In this document: positions 18,624-27,099 of the stretch, one piece after another | Layout: each line of letters begins with the position of its first letter | Position numbering within the stretch: the stretch's first letter is position 1 | Source of the DNA: Clostridiales bacterium | GTDB taxonomy: Bacteria; Bacillota; Clostridia; Christensenellales; Aristaeellaceae | Length of the DNA: 32,503 bases | NCBI GenBank assembly: GCA_012521895.1 | Contig: JAAYLK010000012.1 | Coordinates: 1-32,503 of the forward strand | Direction: 5' to 3' | Notes under the pieces: generated by a model | The model's input: only the letters and a program-made list of their open reading frames with translations | Told to the model about the DNA's origin: nothing | Databases searched by the model: none | Translations under genes and position numbers: made by a program

Positions 18624-19937
18624 TTATTCACGGATAAATGCGTCATAAATCGCTTTGATGGCTGTTTCCAGGTCGCTTTCGTTGACGCCGATGATGATGG
18701 ACAGCTCGCTGGGCGCCTGAAACATGGTGCGCACCGGAATGCCCTGCTCAGACACCGCGGTAAAGAGCCTGGCGATGGTGCCGTGCAGTTTGAACAGCCC
18801 CGCGCCGACGCAGGCCAGCAGCGCGATGCCGTCTTGCACCTGGATGGTGTCAGGGTTGACGGCTTCCTCAATCTCCTCCAACACAACGGGGCGCACTTTT
18901 GACAAATGCTGGGTGTTCACCATCACGCACAGGGCATCAATGCCCGTGGGCAGGTGCTCAAAATTCAGGTGGTGGCGCTCCAGCACAGATAAGACCTTGC
19001 GCCCGAAGCCGATTTCATCATTCATGCGGTTCTTTTCCAGAATGATGGTGGAAAACCCCCTTTTGCCGGCGATGCCGGTGACGGCGGGCAGCCTGCCGAT
19101 TTGCCGGGGGGTATGCACGATCAGGGTGCCCGGGTGCTGGGGGTTGGTGGTGTTTCTGATGCTGGTGGGGATGCCCGCGTTGCGCACCGGGAACACCGCC
19201 TCCTCGTGCATGACGCTGGCGCCCATGTAGCTTAGCTCACGCAATTCACGGTAGGTGAGGGACGCGATGTAGCTGGCATCGGGGATGATGCGCGGGTCAG
19301 CGGAACGGAAACCGTTGACATCGGTCCAGTTCTCGTACAGGTCCGCGTCCAAAGCGGCGGCGGCCAGAGCGCCGCTCACATCGCTGCCGCCCCGGGTGAA
19401 GGTGTGGATCTCGCCTTCCTCATCCGCTCCATAAAAGCCGGGCAGCACAGCGGGGGAGGAGGCCAGGAGCGCTGCGCGGGTCAACTGCAGGGTCAGGTCA
19501 AGGTTCAGCTTGCCGCTTTTAGTAAAGCTGATGACCTCCCTGGCGTCCACAAAGTTGAAGCCCAGCAGCTTTGCCATGAGCACGGCGCTGAAGTATTCGC
19601 CGCGGCTGACGATATAATCGCGGGTGGCGCCATTGCCAATGGCTTGTTTGACTGACAGCAGTTCTTCGTCCAGACAGCCGGGATGCCCGATGCCTTTTGC
19701 GATTTGCTGAAAACGCCGCATGACAACGGAGAACTCCTGGTCAAAGGCCTGGTTCATCTGGGCTTTGTGGTGGCAATCAAGCAGCGCGTCAGTAATCTTC
19801 AGGTCGTGGTCGTTGCGTTTTCCCGGCGCGCTGACCACAACGCAGGTGCGCTGCTCATCCGCCAGAATGATGTCGCGTACATTCAAAAAACCCTCAGCGT
19901 CCGCCAGGGAAGAACCGCCAAACTTGGCGACAAACAT
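18624..19937 (-). CDS. lysC: Aspartate kinase
   Basis: First enzyme of the aspartate pathway (lysine, threonine, methionine, diaminopimelate): phosphorylates aspartate. I start at ATG 19937 (MFVAKFGGSSLAD) because a GGAGG lies about 5 bases upstream; four more codons could be read but lack support. The 437 residues contain the KFGGSS nucleotide motif (about 5-10), SRGEYFSAVLMAKLLGF, the TRGGSDVSGALAAA substrate loop, ENWTDVNGFRSADPRI and two C-terminal ACT-type regulatory segments (about 290-437). It therefore is probably feedback-inhibited by an end-product amino acid. The layout resembles monofunctional aspartokinase. The promoter and a 15-base palindrome lie upstream. No lysine riboswitch fits in the short leader. 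Confidence 0.95.
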   Translation of the reverse strand: MFVAKFGGSSLADAEGFLNVRDIILADEQRTCVVVSAPGKRNDHDLKITDALLDCHHKAQMNQAFDQEFSVVMRRFQQIAKGIGHPGCLDEELLSVKQAIGNGATRDYIVSRGEYFSAVLMAKLLGFNFVDAREVISFTKSGKLNLDLTLQLTRAALLASSPAVLPGFYGADEEGEIHTFTRGGSDVSGALAAAALDADLYENWTDVNGFRSADPRIIPDASYIASLTYRELRELSYMGASVMHEEAVFPVRNAGIPTSIRNTTNPQHPGTLIVHTPRQIGRLPAVTGIAGKRGFSTIILEKNRMNDEIGFGRKVLSVLERHHLNFEHLPTGIDALCVMVNTQHLSKVRPVVLEEIEEAVNPDTIQVQDGIALLACVGAGLFKLHGTIARLFTAVSEQGIPVRTMFQAPSELSIIIGVNESDLETAIKAIYDAFIRE

Positions 19938-19970
19938 GGCTACCTCCATCAGTGAAAACTAATCAATGCG

Positions 19971-19985
19971 AGATTCAATGAATCT
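19971..19985. promoter_or_regulatory. 15-bp palindrome in the lysC leader, possible operator
   Basis: AGATTCA-A-TGAATCT has perfect 7-bp arms and a single central base. It lies 8 bases downstream of the lysC -10, near the expected start of transcription, where a bound repressor would block the promoter. Confidence 0.5.
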
Positions 19986-19992
19986 TTCACGC

Positions 19993-20022
19993 ATGATACC
20001 ATAAGCCGGACGCAGGGCACAA
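19993..20022 (-). promoter_or_regulatory. Promoter of lysC
   Basis: On the minus strand: TTGTGC (20017-20022), an 18-base spacer, TATCAT (19993-19998). It is back-to-back with the promoter of the next + strand gene, with ten bases between the two -35 elements. Confidence 0.55.
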
Positions 20023-20032
20023 TTGGACAGGA

Positions 20033-20061
20033 ATGACAAAGCATGGCTATCATGGTATACT
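20033..20061 (+). promoter_or_regulatory. Promoter of the LPG-synthase-type membrane protein gene
   Basis: ATGACA (20033-20038), a 17-base spacer, TATACT (20056-20061), with TG one base before the -10 (extended -10). Confidence 0.7.
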
Positions 20062-20097
20062 TCCATCACAACAAGCGCTTGGAAGCGGAAAGGTTTT

Positions 20098-21198
20098 ATG
20101 GCAAAACTGAGCAAAGAAAAACGCGGCATGCTGCTGAATATCGGGTTCATCGTGCTTGCCCTTTTTTTAATGCTTTATCTGGTATCGCAAGCGGGCGACA
20201 TCAACCAGATCATCACGGCCTTTACCACCATCAACCCCTGGTGGCTGGCTGGCGCTGTGCTGTGCTTTGCCGCGCATGTGCTGCTGGAAGGGCTGATCAT
20301 GCGCATCTTTTTCGCTTTCCAGGACGTTGACATCGGGCTGGGGTCCTGCACCCTGGTCGGCTTGATTGGGATGTATTATTCCTCCATCACCCCCGCGGCG
20401 ACCGGCGGCCAGCCCATGCAGGTCTTTGCCTTCAAGAAGCGCGGCGTCCCCTCGGGTGTAGGGTATTCCTCCTTGGCGGTCAAGTTTTTTTGTTGGCAGT
20501 GCGCCTTGCTCCTGATTGGCGCAGTCCTGTGGATTATCTACGGTTCCAACGTCCACCAGCTGCTGGGCTCCGGTATCTGGCTTGTGGCGCTTGGGTTTTT
20601 GATGAACTCGATCATGGTGTCGGTCGTCATCCTGCTGGCCATCAACCGCAACGTCGTCCGCGCCATCATCATCTTTTTTGTGAACCTCCTGCACCGCTTG
20701 AAAATCGTCAAGGACAAGGCCAAGACCTCCTCCAGGATGGACGCGGCGATGAACGACTTCCACTCCAGCGTGGAAATCCTGACGCAGCATCCAGGGCAGT
20801 TTCTGGTGTTGTTCTTTGTGTCCCTCATCCAGGTCACCGCGCTGATGAGCGTGATTTACTTCATCTACCGCGGTTTCTCCTTGAACAACCACACCTACTT
20901 TGAGGTCCTGGCGGTGCAGTTTTTGCTGTACATCACCGCTTCCTTCACGCCGCTGCCCGGCGCGTCCGGGGCGCAGGAGGGCGGCTTCTACGTCTTCTTC
21001 CGCAGTTTCTTCCCCAACTCCATCGTGTTCGCGGCGCTGTTGATCTGGCGCTTGATTACCTATTATCTATTTATCATCGTAGGCTTTTTCGCCGTTCTGT
21101 TTGACCAGACCTTCGCCACCTGGCGGCGAAAGCAGCGCAAGGCAGCGCTTGAGGAAGACACAGTCATAACACCATTGGAAGAGGAAGTACAGCAATGA
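20098..21198 (+). CDS. Membrane protein of the YbhN / lysylphosphatidylglycerol synthase transmembrane family (flippase-like)
   Basis: Multi-span membrane protein of PF03706/UPF0104 type, the family of the flippase half of MprF. The 366-residue frame starts at ATG 20098 (MAKLSKEKRG) with AAAGG 4-5 bases upstream. At least seven hydrophobic spans are visible. The family signatures are GMYYSSITPAATGGQP (about 97-112) and ASFTPLPGASGAQEGGF (about 280-296). It lacks the cytoplasmic aminoacyl transferase domain of MprF, so a lipid-related transport role is likely but the substrate is unknown. The ATG of the phosphodiesterase gene overlaps its stop, linking it to glycerophospholipid metabolism. The gene diverges from lysC. 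Confidence 0.85.
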   Translation: MAKLSKEKRGMLLNIGFIVLALFLMLYLVSQAGDINQIITAFTTINPWWLAGAVLCFAAHVLLEGLIMRIFFAFQDVDIGLGSCTLVGLIGMYYSSITPAATGGQPMQVFAFKKRGVPSGVGYSSLAVKFFCWQCALLLIGAVLWIIYGSNVHQLLGSGIWLVALGFLMNSIMVSVVILLAINRNVVRAIIIFFVNLLHRLKIVKDKAKTSSRMDAAMNDFHSSVEILTQHPGQFLVLFFVSLIQVTALMSVIYFIYRGFSLNNHTYFEVLAVQFLLYITASFTPLPGASGAQEGGFYVFFRSFFPNSIVFAALLIWRLITYYLFIIVGFFAVLFDQTFATWRRKQRKAALEEDTVITPLEEEVQQ

Positions 21199-21923
21199 AG
21201 ACATTGGTTTACGCGCACCGGGGCGCTTCCGGCTACGCGCCGGAGAACACGCTGGAGGCCTTTGACCTGGCCATCCAGCAGCAGGCGGAAGGCATCGAGC
21301 TGGACGTCCACCTCACCCGTGACCACCAGGTCCTCGTGGCGCACGATGAGCTGATTGACCGGGTATCAGACGGCACCGGGATGATCTGCAAATTGAGCGT
21401 GAAGGACATCAAAAAGTTCCTGTTCAACCGCACCCATCCCGAGTATGACCAGGCCCGTGCCCCGCTGCTTGAGGAGGTGCTGGATTTGATAAAACCCACC
21501 GGGCTTGGAATCAACATCGAGTTCAAGAACAGCCGCATCCCTTATGAGGGGCTGGAAAACAAGTGCCATGACCTGGTGGTGAAAGCCGGCATGGAGGACA
21601 GGATTATCTACTCCTCCTTTAACCACCATTCCCTGCAGCGAATGAAGCGGATTGACAGCCGCGCTGTCTGCGGGCTGCTGTATGACTGCTGCCTGTTTGA
21701 CCCGGCGGATTATCTGCGCAAGGCCGGGGTCGAAGCCATGCACCCGCGGTTCTGGGATGTGCTGTTGAACCCGGAGGATTATGAGCGCGTTCGCCAGCAG
21801 GGCGGAAAAACCCATGTGTGGACCGTGAATGATGACAGGGAGATGCGCAAGGTCTTTGACGCGGGGGTGGACATCATGATCACCAACTACCCCGACCGCG
21901 CCCTGGCGGTGCGGGATTCCTGA
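21195..21923 (+). CDS. Glycerophosphodiester phosphodiesterase
   Basis: Hydrolyses deacylated phospholipids (glycerophosphodiesters) to glycerol 3-phosphate and an alcohol. The 242 residues begin YAHRGASGYAPENTLEAF with His8 and Arg9, continue with the metal-binding ELDVHL (Glu35, Asp37), His50 in VAHDE, an NIEFKN motif and the C-terminal VWTVNDDREMR and MITNYPDRAL. This is the cytoplasmic UgpQ-like form, since there is no signal peptide. The start overlaps the preceding stop as ATGA, so the two are probably translated together and may act on the same lipids. Confidence 0.93.
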   Translation: MKTLVYAHRGASGYAPENTLEAFDLAIQQQAEGIELDVHLTRDHQVLVAHDELIDRVSDGTGMICKLSVKDIKKFLFNRTHPEYDQARAPLLEEVLDLIKPTGLGINIEFKNSRIPYEGLENKCHDLVVKAGMEDRIIYSSFNHHSLQRMKRIDSRAVCGLLYDCCLFDPADYLRKAGVEAMHPRFWDVLLNPEDYERVRQQGGKTHVWTVNDDREMRKVFDAGVDIMITNYPDRALAVRDS

Positions 21924-21953
21924 AGGTTTCCAAGCTGACCCCGGGCCTGTGAT

Positions 21954-21982
21954 TTGACCAGGCCGGTGCGGGATGATAGGAT
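21954..21982 (+). promoter_or_regulatory. Probable promoter of yebC
   Basis: TTGACC (21954-21959), a 17-base spacer, TAGGAT (21977-21982) with a TG one base before it. The -10 matches only partly. Confidence 0.5.
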
Positions 21983-22017
21983 AGAGCGAATTGATTGACA
22001 AGAAGGGGTAAGGTACA

Positions 22018-22764
22018 ATGGCAGGCCATTCAAAATGGGCAAACATCAAGCATAAAAAAGGAAAGGCGGACGCGCAGCGCGGGAAGATCTTCACCAAGAT
22101 CGGGCGCGAGATCGCCCTGGCTGTGAAAGAAGGCGGCAGTGACCCGGCTGTGAACGGCAAACTGCGGGACGTGATAGCCAAGGCCAAGTCCAGCAACATG
22201 CCCAATGACAACATCCAGCGCAGCATCAAAAAAGCGGCCGGCGAAACCGATAATGTGGTGTATGAGGAATTCTCCTATGAAGGCTATGCCCCTGGCGGCG
22301 TGGCGGTCATTGTGGACATCGTCACCGACAACCGCAACCGCGTGGCAAGCGAAGTACGCCACATCTTTGACAAGAACGGCGGCGCCATGGGCACCACCGG
22401 CTCTGTCAGCTACATGTTTGATTTCAAAGGCGTGCTGCTGATTGAGCGCGATGATAAAATCGATGAAGACGAGCTGATGATGAAGGCGCTGGACGCCGGC
22501 GCCGAAGACGTCCAAAGCGACGAGAACGGCTATGAGATTCATACGGCCCCCGGCGATTTCTCGCTTGTGCGCGAAGCGCTGGAGAACGAGGGCTATGTCT
22601 TCCTGTCCGCGGAGCGCGCCAAGCTGCCTCAGACCATGGTGGATGTAGAGGACGAGGAAATCCTGCAGAAGATCGAAAAACTGCTGGAGATGCTGGATGA
22701 CAACGAAGACGTCATGGAGGTCTTCCATAACGCCAACCTCCCCGAGGAAGAGGAAGAAGAGTAA
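22018..22764 (+). CDS. yebC: YebC/PmpR family protein
   Basis: Family long annotated as a DNA-binding transcriptional regulator; more recent work on YebC and mitochondrial TACO1 points to a role in translation of difficult (proline-rich) stretches. The 248-residue protein is canonical: MAGHSKWANIKHKKGKAD at the start, FTKIGREI, the SSNMPNDNIQRSIKKA block, YEGYAPGGVAVIVD, DNRNRVASEVRHIFDKNGG and an acidic C-terminus. An AAGG-type ribosome site precedes the ATG. It is a single-gene unit ending at a strong bidirectional terminator. In many bacteria yebC sits with ruvC; not here. Confidence 0.96.
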   Translation: MAGHSKWANIKHKKGKADAQRGKIFTKIGREIALAVKEGGSDPAVNGKLRDVIAKAKSSNMPNDNIQRSIKKAAGETDNVVYEEFSYEGYAPGGVAVIVDIVTDNRNRVASEVRHIFDKNGGAMGTTGSVSYMFDFKGVLLIERDDKIDEDELMMKALDAGAEDVQSDENGYEIHTAPGDFSLVREALENEGYVFLSAERAKLPQTMVDVEDEEILQKIEKLLEMLDDNEDVMEVFHNANLPEEEEEE

Positions 22765-22775
22765 TTCGGGAAACA

Positions 22776-22810
22776 ACCAAAAAACGCATCAGGCCGATGC
22801 GTTTTTTGGT
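22776..22810. terminator. Bidirectional terminator between yebC and the SdrD-like gene
   Basis: A perfect 15-bp stem ACCAAAAAACGCATC / GATGCGTTTTTTGGT with a 5-base loop (22791-22795). The A6 and T6 runs inside the stem can serve either direction. Confidence 0.9.
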
Positions 22811-22824
22811 ATGTAGCTTTCTCG

Positions 22825-25800
22825 TCAGCGCTTGGGCTGCTGCTCGTTGACCTTGGTCCAGTCCTTGGTGGGCAGGTTGTTGAGGGCTTCGGGATACCGC
22901 CCTTCCTGACGCAACACAAAGCCCAGGTCAGCGTTCAGGTTGCGTCCGCCGCTTGGAACCACAACGTTTTCAGCGCTGGCTGTTTGTTCTTCGGTGGGGT
23001 TTAAGATGCTGGCCACCAGGCGGAATTCCGATTGCTGCCTGGTGGGTTTGATTTCAGCGGGCATCTCCACTTCCAGGGTGTAGCTGCCCGGGAAGAGGCC
23101 GGTGAAGAGGTAGCGGCCATACTCATCCGTGGTGGCCTGGGCGCTGAGCTGGCCATACTGGTACAGCTTGATGACAAGGCCCGGGATGCCGGGCTCGCCC
23201 GCGTCCTGCATTCCGTCCTTGTCCAGGTCCAGCCAGGCGTAGTCGCCCAGCCTGCCCATGGCGCCCATGCCGATGTCCTGGGTGGTTTTCTGCTCGCCCA
23301 TGTTCAGCTTGATGGCCTCGCTGCGGCCCTTGCCGGTGTTGGCGCCCACCAGGTCAGACAGGATGACGCTGGGGCGGTTGCTTGTGTCCACTTTGCGGGC
23401 AAAGCGGTAGCCTTCCGGTAGCCTGGCTTCCACCAGGTAGTTGATGGGGTATAGCCCGGTAAACGCGTAATTGCCAGCCGCGTCCGTGGTCGTCTGTGCC
23501 ACTTGCTCGCCGTTTTCATTGTAGATGGCGAGGCTCAATCCGGCCACATCGTTCTGGCTGCCGTCCATGTTCCATACAGCGCCCGAGAAGCTGCCTAACT
23601 GCACGATGCCCAGGTCCAACCTGGTGTTCTCTTTTGAAAACACGGTGTCAAAGCGCCAGTCCAACTGCTCCTGCGCGGCGTTTTGCGGCTGGTGCAGCAG
23701 GTGATCCTGAGGCAGGCTCAAAACCACCTGGTACTTGCCGGGGAAGGCCAGGGCGGTGGCGAAGGCCCCTTGGGGGTCAGCGCTTAAGGACAGGAGGGTG
23801 CTGGTGCGCTCATGGGTCAGGCTGAACTGCAGCGGATAGGGGGTGTCCTGGGCGGCGTCATACGCGAAGTTCAGGTCATTGTCATAAAAGGCGGAGCCGG
23901 TGATGGTGATGGGCTTGACGGCGGACAGCACGCTGTCGGTGATCCGCGTGCCCATCGCGATATCCACAGTCTTTTGCGCGGTGCCGCTGATGGCGGCAGG
24001 TGCCAGGCTGTTGGCATTCGCGTCCAGGGCATAGCCTTGCGGCAGGGTCATTGTCATCTGGTAGCTGCCCGGGCGGATGCCGCGCAGCAGATAGGTCCCG
24101 TCCTCAGCGCTGGTGGTGTTGTAGGCTTCCAAGGTGGTTCCATTGACAAGCTGGATCGCAACACCGGGCAGGACGGTATCATTCTCCGTAATGTAAGCGC
24201 CATCATTGTCCGCGTCATGGTAGGCCAGGCCGGAAATGGTGCCTGTCTGCACCGCGAACAGCGGTTCAATGCGCAGTTCATCGCTGGCCTTGACCGCGAT
24301 CTGCCCGCTGGTGTACACAGTGTCATCCGTCAGCGGCTGGCTGTACTTGGCGTCCTGGGGCAGGGTGTATCGCAGGCTGTAGGTGCCCGGCAGCGCGCCC
24401 TTCAAGGAGAAAGCGCCCTGCTCATCCGTCAGCGCGGTGGTGTGTTCGGATACGGGACTCCCTGTTTCATCCAGCAAGTCCACCTTGACGCCGGGCAGGC
24501 CGCCGGATTGACCATCAAAGCCCACGATGTCATCACCCAGCAGCACGCTGCCATTGAGCACGGCGGAGCGGAAGGCGCCAGCGTCCAGGTTGACAGCGGT
24601 TTCACCGGCGGACAGCGGCACGGCCTCAGTCTGCCCATAGGCCACGGTCTGCTCCACAACCTTGTTTTCACCAAGTTGGCCGGTGGTGCCAGGATTGGAA
24701 AAGACATAGGGGGAGACCAGCAGGAAGCGGACCTTGTAGGATGCCGGAACCAGTTTATCCAGGGTGTATTTGCCATTGGCATCCGTCATGGCTTCTGCTG
24801 CGACCTCGCCTTGAGCATTGACCGCCTGAACGGTGAAGCCGGCCAGGCCGGACTCGTTGCTGTCCAGCACGCTGTTGAGGTTGCTGTCATCAAAGAGGGT
24901 GCCGCTGATGGCAGAGGGCAGGGTCGTTCCCGCGTACACCACAAGGTTTTGACCGTTCTCCACCATTTTTGTCACTTGCAGGACCGAGGCGGCGCTGACG
25001 GAAGAGAAAGCATTGCCGTTTTCACCGCCATCCACTGTAAAGACCTGGCCGTCCGGCAAGCTGACGCGGATGGTGTTCTCGCCGCCGCGCACGCGGTCCA
25101 GCGTCGCTGTGCCTTGTTCGTTTGTGGTAGCAGAGGTCACAACCTTGTTTTGCTCAATGATTTCGACCGCAGCGCCGCTGAAGGCGGGCTCGGCTTCATC
25201 CATTTGGCCGTCTATCTTGCTGTCAATGAAGGCAATGACGGTGACAGAAGAAGTGGGCATCACGCCGATGACTTCAAAGTTGGTGGGTGTTTCATTGCCG
25301 ATGGTCAAGGTCTGGCTCTGCTCATCGGTGTAGGCTTTTTGGTAGACTGAGGGGCTGCCGGGCAGGGCGAACATGATGCCATCGGGCAAAGTCGCGGTGA
25401 TGGTGTAGTCGCCCGCTTGCAGGTATTCAAAGCGGTACTGGCTGTCCTGCGTGGTGGTCAGGCTGCGGCTGACGCCCAGGGTGTTGTGGGTGAGGGAGAT
25501 TTCAATGCCCGGGTAACCGACCTCGTTCGCGTCCATCCTGCCGTCCATGTTCTCGTCCATCCAAACGCGGCCGGTGAGGGTGCCGGCTTTGACGCCGCCG
25601 ATGCCCAGGCCGATGCTGCGCTCCAAGTCAAAAGGCTCTGATTCGCCGTAGTTGGTTTCCGTGGGCGGAACGGTGTTGTAAAACAGGTTCAATTTGCTGC
25701 CAAGGGGGCCGATGATGTAAGGCTCCGGCATGGTCACGCCGATGCGGTAGGTGGCGGGGCCTAAATCGCGCAGCTGCAGTTCGCCGTCCCGGTTGGTCGT

Positions 25801-26376
25801 GCCTTGGGCCACCACATAGGGCTTGCCTTCGTATTCATAAATCAGATTGACCTGAACATCGCGCAGCAAGGGTTCATTGCTCATGCGGCCGCTGTTCATG
25901 TTCAAGTCCCCAAAGGCGATGAGGTTGATGTAAGCGCTCTTCTTGTGGGCGCCGATGAACTTCTGGACCTGTTCCCCTTTTGCTAGGGTGAACAGGGGAG
26001 AGCGGCTGGTTTGCCCCTGGCCGGGCAGCATGATGCTGCCACCGGGGGTGGGCACTGTGAAATAATGGTTTTTGGGCAGGGTGGCGCTGATATAGTAGGT
26101 GCCATCCGGCAGGCCGTCAAAGCGCCAGGCGCCGTCAGCGTCAGAGCGCACCTGGCTGATGATGGATTCAAGGTTGCCATCCACCCTGATCAGGCTGAGC
26201 TCCGTGCCCTCAAGGCCCTTTTCATCGTTCTGCGGTAAGCCGTTGCCATCATTGTCCAAAAAGACCTGGCCAGCGATGGTGGCGGTGTTGGCCTTGGCAG
26301 GAAGGAAGGCGGCCAGCAGCATCACCAGCAGCAAGGAGAGAATCAGCACCCGTTTTCCAGTGTTCGAATGGTTCAT
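22825..26376 (-). CDS. Large secreted protein with ten SdrD-B-like repeats
   Basis: 1183-residue exported protein. I start at ATG 26376 (MNHSNTGKRVLILSLLLVM), which gives a signal peptide (about residues 1-30) and has GGAGG 4 bases upstream; the longer open frame upstream overlaps tadA and is not protein-like. Ten tandem units of roughly 105-115 residues start near residues 32, 147, 262, 378, 489, 605, 712, 823, 927 and 1042. Each has the G-x-V-F-x-D-x-D-x-D-G opening, a GLPGVxVxL strand and a closing TDxxGxYxFxxLxPGxYxxxxxLP, as in SdrD-B/Cna-B-like folds. The tenth, with GDYAWLDLDKDGMQDAGEPG, is the most canonical. DxDxDG-like loops suggest calcium binding. There is no LPxTG motif, terminal helix or other anchor, so it may be released or held by another protein. 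Confidence 0.85.
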   Translation of the reverse strand: MNHSNTGKRVLILSLLLVMLLAAFLPAKANTATIAGQVFLDNDGNGLPQNDEKGLEGTELSLIRVDGNLESIISQVRSDADGAWRFDGLPDGTYYISATLPKNHYFTVPTPGGSIMLPGQGQTSRSPLFTLAKGEQVQKFIGAHKKSAYINLIAFGDLNMNSGRMSNEPLLRDVQVNLIYEYEGKPYVVAQGTTNRDGELQLRDLGPATYRIGVTMPEPYIIGPLGSKLNLFYNTVPPTETNYGESEPFDLERSIGLGIGGVKAGTLTGRVWMDENMDGRMDANEVGYPGIEISLTHNTLGVSRSLTTTQDSQYRFEYLQAGDYTITATLPDGIMFALPGSPSVYQKAYTDEQSQTLTIGNETPTNFEVIGVMPTSSVTVIAFIDSKIDGQMDEAEPAFSGAAVEIIEQNKVVTSATTNEQGTATLDRVRGGENTIRVSLPDGQVFTVDGGENGNAFSSVSAASVLQVTKMVENGQNLVVYAGTTLPSAISGTLFDDSNLNSVLDSNESGLAGFTVQAVNAQGEVAAEAMTDANGKYTLDKLVPASYKVRFLLVSPYVFSNPGTTGQLGENKVVEQTVAYGQTEAVPLSAGETAVNLDAGAFRSAVLNGSVLLGDDIVGFDGQSGGLPGVKVDLLDETGSPVSEHTTALTDEQGAFSLKGALPGTYSLRYTLPQDAKYSQPLTDDTVYTSGQIAVKASDELRIEPLFAVQTGTISGLAYHDADNDGAYITENDTVLPGVAIQLVNGTTLEAYNTTSAEDGTYLLRGIRPGSYQMTMTLPQGYALDANANSLAPAAISGTAQKTVDIAMGTRITDSVLSAVKPITITGSAFYDNDLNFAYDAAQDTPYPLQFSLTHERTSTLLSLSADPQGAFATALAFPGKYQVVLSLPQDHLLHQPQNAAQEQLDWRFDTVFSKENTRLDLGIVQLGSFSGAVWNMDGSQNDVAGLSLAIYNENGEQVAQTTTDAAGNYAFTGLYPINYLVEARLPEGYRFARKVDTSNRPSVILSDLVGANTGKGRSEAIKLNMGEQKTTQDIGMGAMGRLGDYAWLDLDKDGMQDAGEPGIPGLVIKLYQYGQLSAQATTDEYGRYLFTGLFPGSYTLEVEMPAEIKPTRQQSEFRLVASILNPTEEQTASAENVVVPSGGRNLNADLGFVLRQEGRYPEALNNLPTKDWTKVNEQQPKR

Positions 26377-26421
26377 GAGGCCTCCGGTTTCTGTCTTGTT
26401 CGCCGATCGTTTAGACCGGCT

Positions 26422-26449
26422 TTGGCAAACATGGTTTTCATGATAAAAT
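26422..26449 (+). promoter_or_regulatory. Promoter of tadA
   Basis: TTGGCA (26422-26427), a 16-base spacer, TAAAAT (26444-26449) with TG one base before it. A GGGAGGG ribosome site follows. Confidence 0.6.
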
Positions 26450-26467
26450 GCACCCGGGAGGGAAACG

Positions 26468-26947
26468 ATGGACGACACAGTTTTCATGCACGAGGCCCTG
26501 CGACTTGCCCAAATGGATCCGTCTGAGGTGCCTGTTGGCGCGGTTGTTGTAAAGGACAACAGGGTGATCGCTGTCGCGCACAATGAGCAGTTTGCCAGCC
26601 AAAATGCCTTGGCGCACGCGGAAATGCTGGCTTTGCAACGCGCGCAGGAAGCGCTTGGCACATCGAGGCTGCAGGATTGCACCCTGTATGTCACCCTCGA
26701 GCCCTGCCCGATGTGTGCCGGGGGCATCATCCTCACGGGCATCAAGCGCTGTGTGTTCGCGGCCTTTGACACCCAGTACGGCTGTTGCGGCAGCGTGTAT
26801 GCCCTGCCAATGGACCCGGTCTTTCATCACAGCGTGCTGTGCGAGGGCGGTTTGCTGGCGGAAGAGTCAAGGGCGCTGCTCAACGCCTTCTTCCAGCGTC
26901 AGCGGCATGAAGCCGGAAAACCAGCAAAGCGCCAAGGCGAAGTATAG
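26468..26947 (+). CDS. tadA: tRNA-specific adenosine deaminase TadA
   Basis: Deaminates A34 to inosine in the anticodon of tRNA-Arg(ACG). The 159-residue protein has the zinc and catalytic motifs of the family: His50-Ala-Glu52 in ALAHAEMLAL, and PCPMC with Cys80 and Cys83. VPVGAVVVKD at the N-terminus and TLYVTLEPCPMCAGG are typical of TadA and separate it from cytidine deaminases. The ATG at 26468 follows a strong GGGAGGG by 5 bases. In Bacillota the SRP RNA gene and dnaX often follow tadA; here neither does, and the next unit is the SCIFF operon. Confidence 0.94.
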   Translation: MDDTVFMHEALRLAQMDPSEVPVGAVVVKDNRVIAVAHNEQFASQNALAHAEMLALQRAQEALGTSRLQDCTLYVTLEPCPMCAGGIILTGIKRCVFAAFDTQYGCCGSVYALPMDPVFHHSVLCEGGLLAEESRALLNAFFQRQRHEAGKPAKRQGEV

Positions 26948-27041
26948 CATTCTGCCCTTGGCTTGGCAAATGCAGGACGGCGGTGCTTTATGTCGTAAAA
27001 CACTTGCTTTTTTCACGGTTTTCAGGCGAAAGCAGCCCGCA

Positions 27042-27070
27042 TTGACAATTGTCCGGCATCGGGATAAAAT
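27042..27070 (+). promoter_or_regulatory. Strong promoter of the SCIFF peptide gene
   Basis: A perfect -35 TTGACA (27042-27047), a 17-base spacer and TAAAAT (27065-27070). It is among the best promoters in the window and fits high-level production of the precursor. Confidence 0.85.
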
Positions 27071-27099
27071 GGCGCTACATTGATAAAGAGGTGAGAACA

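Noticed and set aside
19938-19992. Lysine riboswitch before lysC
   Set aside because: The leader is only about 50 bases; a lysine riboswitch needs more than 150.
23812-25350. 512-codon plus-strand open frame opposite the SdrD-like gene
   Set aside because: It lies wholly antisense to the repeat-bearing secreted protein, is rich in Gly, Gln, His and Val, and has no motif. The minus-strand frame has a signal peptide, repeats and a ribosome site.
26377-26772. N-terminal extension of the SdrD-like protein by 132 codons
   Set aside because: The extension is Cys/Ser-rich without pattern, runs antisense through tadA, and is preceded by no ribosome site. The ATG at 26376 gives a clear signal peptide.
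26948-27041. SRP RNA gene downstream of tadA
   Set aside because: This position often holds it in Bacillota, but the conserved GGAAGCAGC-type core and the paired stem are not seen.
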